DNA from: Axinella damicornis
Lineage: Eukaryota > Porifera > Demospongiae > Axinellida > Axinellidae
Assembly: GCA_963931865.1 (NCBI GenBank)
Contig: OZ007510.1
Coordinates: 250,501-314,500, forward strand
DNA: 64,000 bases
Direction of reading: 5' to 3'
Shown here: positions 39,272-58,600 of the stretch, piece by piece
How the letters are laid out: each line of letters starts with the position of its first letter
How positions within the stretch are numbered: position 1 is the first letter of the stretch
Position numbers and translations under genes: made by a program
The notes under the pieces: model-generated
Seen by the model: only the letters and a program-made list of their open reading frames with translations
Told to the model about the DNA's origin: nothing
The model's database searches: none

Positions 39272-40378
39272 GGGGGGGGGGTTAGTTGTGTGAATATATT
39301 ATACACAAAAGGCTCTTTGAGGACCTACATGTACACCGAAGGGCAACCCACATACCATACCCACCTTCTGGCTGCTGGTATGCTCATTGTCAGGTGCCTC
39401 CTCCCTGAAATGCAGGTAGTAGTGAAGCCTCTTGGCCTCCTCAAGGGGAAGACCTACACATTGGGTGTCATAACTCACTGTAACTACCAAATTGTGACAC
39501 AGTACTATATAGATCAGAGTGACCCTGCAGCATTACAGCAATCCAGTGAATCCATCCCCCCTCATTAACCTTGAAAGGACTTGTTGAGAGTGACCACTCC
39601 CTGTGGTGTTTTGAGGTAGGCTCCTCGTGGTACCACACTCCCCTCCTCCTCCACCTGTACCACCACTGCAGCCAGACGATCCACCTCTTTCATCTCAATC
39701 TGCGGCACAGAAAACAAACGGCTAGGGTTCTGCTAGCAGACCTCTTCCGAAAATATTTCAATACAACTGCTGCTATGAAAGGCAACAGACAACCAGAGTC
39801 CCAAAGATCAGGACTTCATTTGTAACTTGAGGCAAAGAGGTCCCTGAACATGGCCTTCAGGTGGATTTGCTGCTGTGGATTGACTTTGTATGTCTGGTAT
39901 TAAATGAGTACATGGCAGTCCTACCTGTGTGGTCTGCTCCTGAGCACCCTCACCCTCACCCACCCGGTGAGTGACGGAGTACTCATAGTTAAAGGAGGGA
40001 TCTCCTGTGAACCTGCCCTGTAGTTTGGATGACTTCTGCTTCAAGCCTTCGTCCACGTGGGGAAGCAGGGACCACTTCAGGCAGTCCTGGCTGTGAGATG
40101 TGGTATGAGAGTCAGTTCCTCAACACTGGTGAAGCGGTTACAATAGTTCACCTGTAAAGGGCTTTCCTATCCTTCAGTTCGTCCTTGCCGACGCCCTGCG
40201 CTACGAAGTAATCGCTCTGGATGCCGCGGATCACGCCCCAGAGCTTCACACGGCGGAACTTGTGCTCTCGTCGGAGCAGCACGAGCGAGGACTGCAGGGC
40301 AGCCCGCTGCTCTACGCTCAGCACCACGCCGCTGCTGCCGAGGTAGTCGAGGTTTGAAAATACACCGTCAGAATCCAT
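38950..40378 (-). CDS. RSPH9: Radial spoke head protein 9 homolog, copy B
   Basis: Second copy of RSPH9 with the same six exons and the same start (MDSDGVFSNLDY) and stop (DLLFML). Upstream of that ATG an ATATG insertion and a lost T, compared with copy A, shift any longer frame, which supports the chosen start. Intron 5 has a longer poly-G/GT run than copy A. See 22101-23514 for function. Confidence 0.92.
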
Positions 40379-40561
40379 TGACAGATATGCAGCTGTACAG
40401 AAGTCGAGTATTGTAAATTTCCGTTGCCATAGATTCGAGCCCCGCCCATAAACAACGACCCTGAATATGGGAACCAGACCCTGCAGAGAGAATAATGGTT
40501 TAGGAATTGAACTAGACTCATGATGCGTAGGCGGGGTGGACTTTGAAAAGCCAAGATCAAG

Positions 40562-43500
40562 ATGGTCGATATTCCCCACGTTCCCGAAGATCTTCGCCAC
40601 CTGCGGGACTTCCCAACTTACGACACAACCTTCCAGGACAGTCCCAAGTTCAGGCAGAGTCTCCAGTACTGGTCTTTGAAGACAGAAAAGGTGGGCGGTG
40701 GTATTAGAACTTCCACTTTTGCGCTGCTGCTCATCATTCTCTTTAGCCTTGGGGTTTCAGTTGTTATTAGATCACAGTGTTTCCTCTAGTGAACTGATAT
40801 TCTCTCCTCCCCCCTAGCTTGCTGCCACCCTGACCGGCCTTGCTGACTCGTTTGAGCACTTCCACAAGTCTGGTCTCGAACATTATGAGGCAGCCATCCA
40901 TCTAGTGCAGGGCCTCCAGGAGATATCATCCCAGTGCGAGAACAACAAGGGCAGCACCATTGCAGCGCCCATGCAGCAGGTGCCTGCCACATTGATCTCT
41001 GTCTTGTCCCCCTGTACCGTGAGCACACACCTCTAGTTTACGTACCACATTCTATGATCAGTGCATGGAATGGAGTACATATTATGGTCCAAGTGACTGT
41101 ATCAGGACTGTCCCACATAGGAGAGCTATTTAGAAATGTCAGGTGCGTGAACACATTAGATAGCATCATTGTGATGTAAAGTTGCCATCTTTGCAAACAC
41201 ACGAACTCGCGCACCATGATTTATTTTCCCAAATAATTTGTCGGGGATCCAATTCTCTGCTGAAATTTTGCTTCAGCAGGGGATCAAACTTTGTTGGGAC
41301 ACTAGTGCATCTCAGTTGTGCTGTTGGTCAAGTTTGGTCCTCTGTTTTGGAAACTTTGGTGTGGCACTGCAACGCTGTGCCCCTCCCTGCCGGTAGCTAT
41401 AGGTATGTTGATAGTGTACCTCATTGGCACTGCTTACCACTGACCTTTGGCCCCAGTTTTCAGAGTCTCTGAACAACATCTGGTGCTACTATGAGTCTTT
41501 CCTGGGACAGACGCAGCTGCTCAATGCAGAGCCCATCAGAGAGCTGGCCAACACCTTCAACAACCTCAAGGTGAGGACCCATGTTATAGGCAAGCGTTTT
41601 GGGGAGAGCCTAAGAGAGCGGATGCCAACTATTGTTTGCCTTGGCTCAAGTGGTTCAGAGAGCTTGTAGCTGTAAACTCACTGCTGGTTTAATACAGAAA
41701 CTCAACGAGGAGCTGCTGCACTACCGGACGGAGTACGTCTTCGCTGCTGAATCACTCTGCGCCTACAGGAATGTCTCAAAGCTTGTGGATGTAAGTTCGT
41801 GCTCTAATGTACACCACCAGTGAGTAATGTCCCTGCACCCGCCCACACACACCACACACACCACACACACATACACACACACACACACCACACACACATC
41901 ACCACACACGCCATACACGCACATAAGAAAGCCGCCTTTGTCACCCTGGCTGAGGACTGCTACACAGCCCAGAAGACCTACAGACTAGTGCTCTCCAAAT
42001 ACGTCATCTCACTCAGGCAGGCCCACACACAGGACATGGTGAGGCAGTGTGACCAAAACATTACCACTTTGTTGGAGAACATTTGAATTAGCTGCGAACA
42101 GCAAGCCATTGGTGGGTTTGCCATATACGTCCTCTGTCACTGCTTCTGATTTCAGATATCGCTAGTGAGACGCGTCATTGAACACATGCTGAGCCTCTAT
42201 TCCTACTGCAACTTCTCAGCACAGGTACGCAGGCTACTACTACCTTATATGGACCTCAGGCTGTTGTTACCAGCACAATTATCCCCACACAATGATCATT
42301 AGTTTATGTGTTAAGTAAGCAGTTCACAGTGATTTGTGCCTGAAGTGACGATTTGTGCCTGAAGTGATGATGTGTGTCTGCAGGTGCTGAAGGAGCTGGA
42401 GCCAAGCGTCAATGAGCTCTTCACCAGGACCAAGGAGTGGCAGACATTTTACCAGGACGAGATGCAGGTATGGGGGAGGGTGCACCACTCTGTTCAGCGG
42501 CAGATTCTGGCGGAGTTTCAACTCTATGTTGGACTCCTCCCCTCCCACCAACCGACCGATACCAGCACATGGTGAGTGGGAGCTAGTCTCGGGCCTAGGA
42601 ACAAGGCTAGCACCTCTCTGCCACAAACTGCTTCTCTGTAACCTGGAATTAAGACCATTGTCACTGCGTAGTCACCCCTCTTCTCCCCTCCCCTTCTCCC
42701 TCCTCCTTCCCCTCCTCCCTCCCCCCTGTCCAGGTATGATGTTGCCAATGCGGCAGCTATGGTCCCAATCACTGCTGGCAAGAAGATTCTCAAGATCCTC
42801 CCCACCGCTGGTAAGCAGGAAGCCCAGTACACCATCACATATGCTCACAATATTGTTATATGCTCCAGGTAATCCGCAGAAGGATCTCAAGTCACAAGCT
42901 CTGCTAGTGAGTTTGCCATTATCCTGTTCCTTAGCCTTGTTCCCAGCCGGGCCTCGTTCCCAGCCGGGCCTGGGAACAAGGCTGCCTGTTCCTCTGTCCA
43001 TCCTGTCCTCCATTATCAATTCATGCTGTCCGCAGAGCCCTGATTGGTGCATGGTGGGGGCTGAGGACGGGCAACCCCCAGACTTTGCCCCTCGTAGACA
43101 GACAGTCACTGCCGTCTCGTTTGAGGAGAAAACAAAGAAGCCTCCAAAGTTGCCGGCAGTTCGTACCTACAGCACTCCTGTCCTCGACCCAGACTCTCTC
43201 GAATACCACAAGAAGAAGAAAATGCGGGATAAGAGGAAGCTTGTCAAGTCTATCTCTGACCCTGACATCATTAGCAGCTCGAGTGCAGAACTTCTGGGGA
43301 ATGCTAACGGTGCTATGTCTGGCAGGACAGCCTCCCTCTACAGCAGTCAGAGGGATGACAGTGATGTGGAGTTGAGGGGCAAGCTCCCTGTGTCTTCCCC
43401 GCCCGTTGTGCGGTATTCTCGGGACACCACCGAGTCTGCTGCAAACGCCATTGAGGAACTCCTACGCCACTCTTCACCAACTCCGAGGTCTGGCAGTCTC

Positions 43501-46138
43501 AGTCACTCGTTCTCTGCACCCTTTCGGCCGCTGGCAGCTGTTTTGGGCCGGTCCCGCTGGAAGCACAAGGACAAGGAGAGGAAGAGGCTGAAGCAAGGGC
43601 GGAAGGTGTCTACCTCCCTGGATGACCTCTGTGACCCCCAAGGGAACACCACTGCACCGGAGGAACCCGCAAAGGAGGCAAAGCAAGGAAGCAATGGGCT
43701 ATTCCAGCGTGCCCGCAACTCTCTGAGGCATCTGGTATCACAGGAGAAGGCAGTCCCTGCTCCAACGCCGTCGCAAGAGAACTCAGCATCGGAGGGGAAG
43801 GGCTCCGATGCAGACCAATCTCCCCTCGCATCCACCCGCCCCTCTGATGGGCTACGCCACAGCGTCTCCCCACCAGTTCCACGCAAAGAGTCCGTAAGCC
43901 CCGAGTCAGCCCATCTACACAGCCTGGTGCTCCCCATCCCAGAGAGCTGGGTGCAGTGTGGCTACCTCTGGCTGCGGATGAAGCTACCCAACAACCGCTA
44001 CGCATGGACATACATAGTGAGTCAACTGTGGCACTAGCCTCGTTCCCAGGCCCCATACGAAGAATCAAAATCCTAGATGGGGCCTGGGAACGAGGCTACT
44101 GTGGCGTGTATGTGTGTGGGCGTGGGATTAATTAATCTTTAGTGAATGATGATGACTAAGAATCCTGGAGGTTGCCATGGGTACTAGCCAGCGTGTCAGC
44201 CAGCCCTAATGGGGCCAGTGGAGGTGTAACTGATCTTATTCACTGGGGATCAACACTTGGCTTGTATGGCAAACCAGTGGCATCCGATTACACTGGGTCA
44301 CATTCAAGTTCAGCGTCACAATGGTCAGTGTGAGTAACTGGTGCTCTCTCTCAGTGTTCAATTAGGAGCACTACAAGTTGTATGTAAGTGTGAAAGAGGT
44401 GTTTAATTTCAATACCCTTTGTGGGCACTCTGGATAGATTGTCCCCTCATCAATCATTGCCTAAGAATCACACATGGTCAAATCCAGCTGCCCACTAGTG
44501 GGCAGCTGGATAGTTGTGTGGCTAATAAGCACTGAACAGCTACCGGGCTAACCATACTTGTCAAAACTCAGGTGTTGGAAGGAGGTTGGACTCATAGTTT
44601 GTATGGTGAAGGTGATAGCCATTGCCACCCTCCATCCTGCAGTACTGTGTGGTGGACCGCTCCCTGGGCCAGCTGATGATCCAGGAGCAGAGCCTGCCCG
44701 AGCCACGCCGGCTAGAAAACCTGATGTTGTGCACCACCAAGGTGTGCACACCGGACTTCATTGACAGGAACTACTGTTTCAGGGTGAGGGGAGGGGATTT
44801 CTTTGCCTAGTAAATGGCCTCTAATGGGTCATTGTATTGCACTATGTTGATGGCTTTTGTGCTTATTCAAACTACAAGAAGCTTGTTACAACCAACTTAA
44901 GCTGTGGGGTTGCCCCTATTGTTTGCAGGTAATCTCCCCCACCTCGGAGCACCTCTTTCAGACTCTGAGTGAGCAGGAGCTGCAGTTCTGGGTGGACGCA
45001 CTGCAGAAGACCACGGTGGAGGTGCTGAAGAAGTTTGAGACGTGTCCCCAGGAGCTCCTGGACCAGCAAGACGGCGGGGAGGGAGGGGATGCTGATGTTG
45101 TGCTGGATGCCATGGCACTGATCCTTGCAGTGCCTGGCAACAAACAGTGTGCGGACTGTTCCAGCACAGGTGAGGGGACTCAGGGGAGGGGCGTTGGCTT
45201 GGTGCTAGCCGACAGTGTAGTGTATAGTCAGACATGCTAGGAACATGCCATGTAGTTGCCAGGCCATTGCCTGGCAACTTCTGCAAGTTCAAGATGTAAC
45301 GTCACAGGAATACACATACATGTACATACAATGCCCTCATAGTGAGGCTCATACCCCCCCCCCCCCCCCCCCCCCCCCACATACACACACACCCTCATAC
45401 CCACACACATGGACACATGCCCTCATACACACACACACACACGGACACACACATATCTGCACATGCCCTCATACACACACACACACGGACACACACATAT
45501 CTGCACATGCCCTCATACCCACACGTGCAGATGTGGAGTGGACAAGCATCAACCTGGGCATCGTGCTATGCATCACGTGCTCCGGTGTACACCGCAGTCT
45601 CGGGGTACACGTCTCCAAGGTGCGCTCCCTCAATCTGGACAAGTGGGACAGAACGACAGTCGAGGTAGGCGAGCAGAGTGGCTGGGTAGTTGGTCCACTG
45701 CAGCTGAGGTAGGCGAGCAGAGTGGCTGGGTAGTTGGTCCACTGCAGCTGAGGTAGGCGAGCAGAGTGGCTGGGTAGTTGGTCCACTGCAGCTGAGGTGG
45801 ACGGCAACATAGCTACTGTATGTGCCATAGCTCAGCTTGGTCTCTCCTCCCTCCGGCCACCTCAGTTCATGCAGAGCCAGGGGAACACCAAGTCCAACAG
45901 CTACTACGAGGCCATGCTGGGGAAGGGCGTCCACGCAGAGACAAAGAGACCACTAGCCAACACCAGCAAGTGAGTGACTACTCCGGCAGAGTGAGTGGTG
46001 AGGGTTTGAATGGACGGCTGTAGCTATTGGAACTGTTTCCCTCCTGTTCGTAGGGAGGAAAGACAGCAGTTCATTCGCCAGAAGTACGTGTCCCTGGCGT
46101 TTGTCCCAGAGATTGATGACAGGAGCACCCACCTGTAA
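40562..46138 (+). CDS. ACAP-like Arf GTPase-activating protein (BAR-PH-ArfGAP), copy B
   Basis: Same 15-exon structure as copy A. All exons stay open and in phase, including the 981-base linker exon and the ArfGAP finger (CADC ... [12 protein letters not shown]). Amino acid changes are few and lie in the linker (such as SVPFRPL to SAPFRPL and ASERKGS to ASEGKGS). It also ends at [12 protein letters not shown], so absence of ankyrin repeats is not an artefact of one copy. Intron 13 has a different repeat unit from copy A. Confidence 0.88.
44035..44098. repeat. Hairpin of the CCTCGTTCCCAGGC family (copy B)
   Basis: Same element as 27175-27248. The loop has lost CTTCCGATTTT-like sequence compared with copy A. 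Confidence 0.85.
45663..45800. repeat. 48-bp minisatellite at the ACAP-like exon 13 donor (copy B)
   Basis: Three units combine GTAGGCGAGCAGAGTGGCTGG with GTAGTTGGTCCACTGCAGCTGAG. In copy A only the first half is amplified, seven times, and the second half occurs once. The two alleles expanded by different units from the same donor. Confidence 0.9.
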
Positions 46139-46327
46139 TGACCTCACACTGGTAGCTGTTGAATTCATCAACTCGTAGAGCCACCGCCAACATTCATTTT
46201 CCACCAGAACAAGAAATTTTCAAGCGTTTTTAATTCAACTATACACATAAAATTAATCTTAGGACAGAGACCGACTGTACTTGATGATGTGTGATGAGTG
46301 TCCCACCATCCAGGAATGAGTATCGTA

Positions 46328-47627
46328 CTATCTGGGAACACCTTGTGACACGGCAGCAAGGCCTTTGTACTGCAACAACAGATCGCTGCAATGAATTGAG
46401 TACATTCACAGTCACAACAAGGCAGGGATGGCCCATTACAGTTCTCGTATTACTTGGTACATGTACTAAGTCTTGATCACTCGTAGAGCTATATTCCGTG
46501 GGGTGCATGCAATGGAGGTCAGCCCCAGTGCAGATCGCTTACAGTATCACATGCGTGATCCGCGCTGGGGTCGGTTTGGAGACTAGGATAGGTTGTAGAG
46601 AGGGATCTTAGAAATGCAAGCAACTTGCCAAGCATTAGACCACAGCTAGCTTCATTGGTCAAAATGACTGTAGCACAGTTATACCATGCCAATTAAATCG
46701 AACAGCTATGCAACTTTGGAGTAAGTGAAGAGAGTAGCTTCCTTTTACTCTATGTTCTTCTGCCTTCCAGAAGTATCTAGTCATTTAATAAGTGTTTTGC
46801 AAAGCAAGTGCAGCCACTGTACTCTCAACCCTGATACGGTGCCTCACTCCTGTGATGAAACAACTACTGATTGTAGTGATTCGGGCAGTTCATGCATGTT
46901 TCATATGACTAATTATGCACCAAGCGTACGTACGAACGAATGGTTCACAGATGGATCGAACAAGCATAATTATAAAAATCAGTTTGTTCCCTTCTCTCAC
47001 ACTAAGCTGAAAATTCCAAAGCAAAGGATCGAGGTCGCGCTCATAGACTCTGCAGTCACAGCTGCGACCACGGGTCAAAACTTTGACCGCTCCTTTGCGC
47101 GGCTAGACCATTGACTGCGCTGATTTTTGAGGCTTTGACTGTCGTTTGACCGTTGACTTTGCGATATTATACGGGGGAGGAATGCATAGCGACTCCACCC
47201 CTTCCTTAGTATGCGCGGTCACAGCTTTAACTATGGTGCTTATTGGAGTGACCTCCCCTTGCAAAGCTTGGATCACACTCACCACTTCTCTCTCAGCTGC
47301 TTCCTCCTCTCCTCCAGCAGAGCCCGATGCTCCTCAGGGGTGTGGTCCAGGTAGGGACACGCCCCCAGCAGGTGATGACAGTGCTGCAACTGCAGCTGCA
47401 GCTCGGACACCTGCAGAACAGAGAGCAAGCTTGGTACCTCGTGCTACTGCTCACTTCCCCTCTCGGACTAGTGCCACTACACAGTACACACTCAGCGTTA
47501 CCGTCTTCTGCGTTGCCTGCGGGTCTGTCTGCCCGCTGGACAACGTTCTGCACAGCTTCAGAACGTATGGAAGGAGAGAGAATGTCGCTCTGAACTCCAC
47601 ATCGCTAAGTTCACCTTCTTTGGACAT
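46328..47627 (-). CDS. MED9: Mediator complex subunit 9, copy B
   Basis: Second copy of MED9, with three exons in the same arrangement: start ATG at 47625-47627, last exon ending at 46328. The small exon 3 is conserved in frame (CDLLLQYKGLAAVSQGVPR), with a silent change at its first codon. Intron 2 differs from copy A by several indels. See 29581-30891. Confidence 0.8.
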
Positions 47628-47729
47628 CGCTCGTGTGCTCTAAATGGGATGCACCTGGCGAGCGGTCCGCCCACGTTCACCTCAGCCCCACCCACTTAAG
47701 TTATTACGACGACGCCTTTGGAATCCATC

Positions 47730-48188
47730 ATGCTTCCCTGGCCGTACAGACTGTATTTCTGGGGCGTACATGGCGTATTCGCGGAGGTCGTGTTTACGGC
47801 GATCTGGGAGTTCGTCGTTGGCGGGAGCTGGACTCTAAAAGGCGACTCGTCCATATGGTCCTTCTTCACTTACGGGCTTGGGACCTTCATTGGAGGGGAG
47901 TGCTGTTATCGGTACCTAGTCTCGCGGCATGTGCCATTGTTGGCGAGATGTGTTACACTCGTAGTGATGGCCTATGCTTGGGAATTTGCCACCGGCGCTG
48001 TGCTCAGCTATTTCAATGCCTGCCCCTGGGACTACACTCCATTTGACTACGACGTGATGGGTTTAATTACACTGGAGTATGCTCCGGTGTGGTTCTTGGC
48101 GGGACTCTACTTTGAGTGTATCATGAGTGTAATGACGTCACTGGAAGAGATCCCCAAATGGAAACTCAAAAACTATGTAGCAAACTGA
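47730..48188 (+). CDS. TMEM229 family membrane protein, copy B
   Basis: Single-exon copy of 31011-31469, 152 aa, with the same start (MLPWPYRLYFWG) and end (KWKLKNYVAN). An upstream in-frame reading adds MESI but is not needed. The same four hydrophobic segments are present. Confidence 0.88.
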   Translation: MLPWPYRLYFWGVHGVFAEVVFTAIWEFVVGGSWTLKGDSSIWSFFTYGLGTFIGGECCYRYLVSRHVPLLARCVTLVVMAYAWEFATGAVLSYFNACPWDYTPFDYDVMGLITLEYAPVWFLAGLYFECIMSVMTSLEEIPKWKLKNYVAN

Positions 48189-48328
48189 ACATTTCTACAT
48201 GTACACATGACAAATCACAGACTGTAATTATTATCACTCTAACTGTGATACTATAAGTTCCAGCCTCATTGCCAGACAGTGTTGTAGCCTGGGAATGAGG
48301 CTAACATAGATGTGCATAGTTAATTCCA

Positions 48329-51771
<3,443 letters not shown>

Positions 51772-51880
51772 GGCGGCTCACTTTCCAGTTCGCTCCACCC
51801 ACTACTTCAATATGGGTTCCGAGCCCCTCCCACTCCATCACTGTCCATCCGGGGTCAAAGGTCATGGTCACTACCTAACC
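51772..51880. promoter_or_regulatory. Probable bidirectional promoter, HAAO/MED6 (copy B)
   Basis: Equivalent of 35514-35608 with two short insertions. No clear core promoter element is visible. Confidence 0.45.
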
Positions 51881-53495
51881 ATGGACACTTCAAAGCTTAG
51901 CGGGAGCCAGCTTCTGGGGACATCGTGGTTCGACAGCGCGCACATGGCCGGACTCAATCAGCACAACGTGTTGGACTACTTCTGCCAGCGCAGTAACCCA
52001 TTCTATGATCGCGTTTGCAACAACGAGGTCGTCCGCATGCAGCGCGCCGACCCTGCCCAGCTGCTGTGAGTGTCTAATAGTCAACTGAGTATGCTGGATG
52101 TACTTTATGCTCCATGCTGAGGGCAAGGGAGCTGAGAGTTGAGTAGCAAGGGTTGTTTCTAATTGGTGCCCCCTCCCCCTTTCTTGTGTGCTTGTACAGT
52201 AACATGACGGGAACAGAGTACATGCTGTTGCACGTGCAGGAGCCAATCCTATACGTCATTAGGAAGCAACATCGACAGTCCCCTGAGAAAAGTGAGAACT
52301 GATCACATAGTTTCATAAGACAACCTTACATGACCTTACTCCATGAGGTCTATTTCTTGCAATCGCATAGACCAACCTTAGCAGGCATGTATACACTAAC
52401 ATACTTGCAAGAATTTAATTTAGAATATGGGCCAGCTGATGGTTATCTGTGTGCATGCTGTTTCATGCAGTGACACCCCTGGCTGACTACTACATACTTG
52501 GAGGGATGGTGTACCAGTGTCCTGACCTGCAGTCCATCATCAACTCAAGATTGGTGGGTTTAGAGCCACGGAGTGCTCACGTGTGATGCTTCACTTGGTG
52601 GATGGCATGTGACATTTGATGTGGAGTTGGTGTTCATGTTTGTTTCACTATCCCTGCAGCTATCAACACTAGACTTGGTTAACACGGCTTTTGCTGAAAG
52701 TAAGTTACATACTATAAAGCCATACGTAATATACTAACCAACCCCTTCCTCACCGGATGCACTAGCCATCTCCTATGCCCGGTACGACCCCAACAAGGAC
52801 TACTACTGGGAATTCCCTGAGAACAAAGACGGTAGGAATGAATGAAGCACACTACTGTGACATCCCTAGCCTTGCCTCCAGTTGAATACTTGACCTTTGA
52901 ACTGAATTTTATTCACTCGGTTCAAAGGTCGATATAAAGTGGACCTGGGGACAAGGCTAGTGTCCTGTTCTGTGAGAGGTGATCAAACATTGTCCTACTC
53001 CCCTACCCTCCAGCTAACCAGCCCTCCAAGTCAGGCCAGGGTGCTCGACCTAGTGATGAGCCCAGCGAGGTACAACGCAGGAGGGTGGACGTACTGCTCA
53101 ATGAGGTGGTAAAGAAGTTCCCCCCAAAGGTCTTCACAGGGAAGGTACAGTCCTAGGTCCAGTTTCTGGTTATAGGTCAAGCTGGTGGACAATGAGGCTG
53201 GGCGGCACATTCATTTTACTCTGGCTTTGCTCTGTTGGTCACCCTCTCAACTCTGCTATCCACACAGGAGGGAGGCAAGCCTCAGATCGGTTAGTGCACA
53301 GCATGAACAACCTTCTACTAGCTGTGCTGCTATAACTATATACTGCACCCTATTCCAGTTGGTGGGGAGAAGCTCGAGAGGACCAAGGTTGTCTCTGAGG
53401 CAAAGGAAGCGACTGCTGCATTGGCAGGGATGAAGAGACCCGGACAGTTCGCAGCTGACAGCAAGGTGCCGGACCCCAAGAAGAAGAGAACATGA
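51881..53495 (+). CDS. MED6: Mediator complex subunit 6, copy B
   Basis: Second copy of MED6 with eight exons, intact from [16 protein letters not shown] to DPKKKRT. The exon 3 acceptor is present once here, so this copy shows the unexpanded state of the threefold repeat in copy A. Intron sequence differs by several short deletions. See 35609-37348. Confidence 0.92.
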
Positions 53496-53590
53496 TCATT
53501 CCTGTACACCTGTCTCACACAACGCCTCCTCTGTCAAACACATTTTCTTGCATACAAAAGCATAATTATTGAATTGGACGTTACTGACTG

Positions 53591-55539
<1,949 letters not shown>

Positions 55540-55638
55540 CTCTATGTTGACTGAAAGGTCAAAGTACAACATCGCACATGAGCGGGTAATTGGCGGGAAT
55601 CCTTGAAGGGTTCCAGATCACCCTGGTATACCTCCATT
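55540..55638. promoter_or_regulatory. Probable bidirectional promoter, YIPF4/EXO1
   Basis: 99 bases between divergent starts (66 if YIPF4 begins at 55572). No TATA box was recognised. Confidence 0.5.
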
Positions 55639-58600
55639 ATGGGCATCACAGGTTTGTTGCCTTTCCTGAGGAGCATCCAGAGAGATGTCCATGTGTCTTC
55701 ATTCCGAGGGAGGAAGGCAGGTGTGGACGCATACTGCTGGCTACACAGGGGTGCCTATTCCTGTGCCATGCAGTTGGTAATGAAGACAGAAAAGCTGGAG
55801 GGCCTGTAAGCAGTGCTGATATTAGAGGGTGGCAACTCGTTTAACACTAAATGTGGGTGTTAATTTTATGTGGTACACTCTTCAGGCCATTCATCAGGTA
55901 CTGCATGAAGCGTGTGAACCTGTTGCGCCAGTATGACATCACTCCTGTCATGGTATTTGACGGAGGCTACCTCCCAACAAAGTCCAGAGTGGAGAAGGAG
56001 AGAAGAGAGTGAGTTGCAGATGCTCTCGCTCCTCGGCTGCACTTGAAGGTCGATGTATCGGCTGCCTGTTGGTTGGTTTGTACAGGAGGAGGGACACGTA
56101 CCGGCAGAAGGGGAAGGCATTGTTGAAGGAGGGGAAGAAGTCCGAGGCATTTGACTGCTTTCAAAAATGTGTTGATGTTTCACCTGAAATGGCCCTTGCA
56201 TTCATCAAGGTCACTTACACATTGTGTACTCCTAGATCCTTCTTTGTATTCCTAGATCCTTGTATGTTAGTTATCACTGTCCCTCCTGTCTCCAGGCGTG
56301 TCGTAGTGCTGGGGTTGAGTGCATTGTTGCCCCCTATGAGGCTGACGCCCAGCTGGCTTACCTGCAGAAGGAGGGCCTTGTGGACCTGGTCATTACTGAA
56401 GACTCCGACATGCTCGCTTTTGGATGCAAGAGAGTGAGTGTGTGTGTGTGTGTGTGGAGGGGGGACGAGGGACGGAGTGTGTGTTGGAATAAAGTTCCCA
56501 TTTCTTGTTTGAGTAGGTGCTCTACAAGATGGGTGAATCTGGCAACGGAAAGCTGATTGAGCTACAGGACCTCGGGAAGGCGAATAAATCCCTGATTGTA
56601 AGGACTTGATGGTCTGACAGCTACAGTGCACATGCTTGATGGTATGCTGTCCATGCAGGGGTTCACACCGGAGTCTTTCCGGCAGATGTGCATCCTCTCC
56701 GGCTGTGACTACCTCTCTTCAGTGCCAGGAGTGGGGCTAGGGAAGGCATCAAAGCTCATGAGGAAATTCAATCACAACCCATATAAGGTATGCACTCTGG
56801 TCTGTAAAGGTTTTAGCTTGGTTCCTGACAATTCCTGGTTTGATGTTGTAGGTGATTAAAGCACTGCAGTATGAGACTGGGAAGGTGCCAAAGGATTATG
56901 AGGACAACTTCCGCAAGGCTGAGTACACGTTCTTATACCAGCTCGTGTTCAATCCCCGCACACAGAAGCAAGTGCGACTCAATGACCTTCCCGATGATGT
57001 CAACCCCAATGATTTTGAGTTTGCTGGAGTGTATCCTTCTAGTCAATCAGGAATGTGATGTACACTAAAGTGTGCTGGCAATGATAGTTATGCACTTTAA
57101 CTATGCTCAGTGAATCCTCACCAAGGAAGGCCGTCCACATGGCCCGAGGGAATATCAACCCTATAACTTATGAAGTGATGGACACTTTCTCCCCCTCAAA
57201 AGTGAGTCATTTGTGAGCTTTTTGCTAACATAAGTATCTCTGGTTCATCCCTTCAGTTCTTACCTTTAGGCCCTTCCTCCCAAGTCAACCTCGAGCTCCT
57301 GGCACACCCCTGTGATGGGTGGGCATAGCAGGCCCCTCCCCCTGGCAGGAACACAGAACCGCCTCAAACTGCACTCCTCAGAGAATTCAAAGAACCAGTT
57401 CAGACCACCCAAGAGGAAGCGTAAGCCACCTACCCACTTCACACCAGCTGCACCGAGCACCTAGTCTCGTTCCCTGGGCACGAGACTACCGAGCACCATG
57501 TTATTATCGTCTTGTGTTCTTCAGTTCCAGCACCAGCAGAAGACGCATCATTGAAGGATGAAGACCTCCAGTCAATGTACCTTACCTCCACCGTCTCTGA
57601 GGTACCCACCACTTTGAATCATGAATGTTGTCAAGTGCTGGTAGAGAGAGTTGCTGTAGTGCCTGCAGTACTGGGTGATGACGTGTTGCTTTTCCCCCTC
57701 ATGCAGGAGCCCTGGCACCCAGACCCTGCAACACCCTCCTCACAAGTGGGAGCTGTGAGCCCAACTGGGAGGTTCAGGGTGGCCTCACCTCCTCGCAGCA
57801 AACCCAAGGTGGTCTCCAGGTGAACAAGGATGCTGTGTGTCAGTGCGTGGTGGTCGTGGTTGACATGTGGGCTACACCAATTTTTGTCAACAGGTTTTTT
57901 GCCATGAAGACTCCGGACGAGTGCACTCCCTCTGAGCCGGATCCCTTGCAACCAGGAGTGGCTGTGAGGAAACTGAAGCTATCAGCAGATGAAACAGATG
58001 GTCCTTGCCTGAGCAGTCCAAGTGCAGTGGACGTTGAGAGCAGCTCTAGTGCAGAAGATTCAGACACCGACCCCCCTGAACCTACCACTTTATTGGAATC
58101 CATCGACTGTATTCCCCCTCCTCACCGACCACCTCCCCCTGCTAAGAAGCAGCTGCAGTTCCCCTCGACCCTAGAGGACACCTTTGGCTTCTCAAGGGCT
58201 AAGAGATACAAATTTGAAGAGTGTGTAGCACATGAGACTTCACATGGCGATGATGCCGCAGCCCTCATTCCATTAACACCTGCAGAGCATTCAGAACCCA
58301 GCACATCATTGCTGGATACTCTAGAGCAGCCTTCTGAGAGTATGCCTAGCCTCTCCCAAACTGAGAAATGTAGTGAGTTTGATGAAGAAGATTCTGAATG
58401 TAGCCATGCTCTACTCCTACAAACAAACTCGTACATGTCTTCAGAAGATTTTATTACCACTGCTGCGAGTTTGGAGGAGACTAGCTCCACCCTGCATACC
58501 TCTGATCTGCCCGACTCTCTGATTGGCAGCTCACAGGACAGCAGGGAGGGAGAGAGCCAAGGGACAGTGAATATGATAGACCTCACTGACGATATCACAG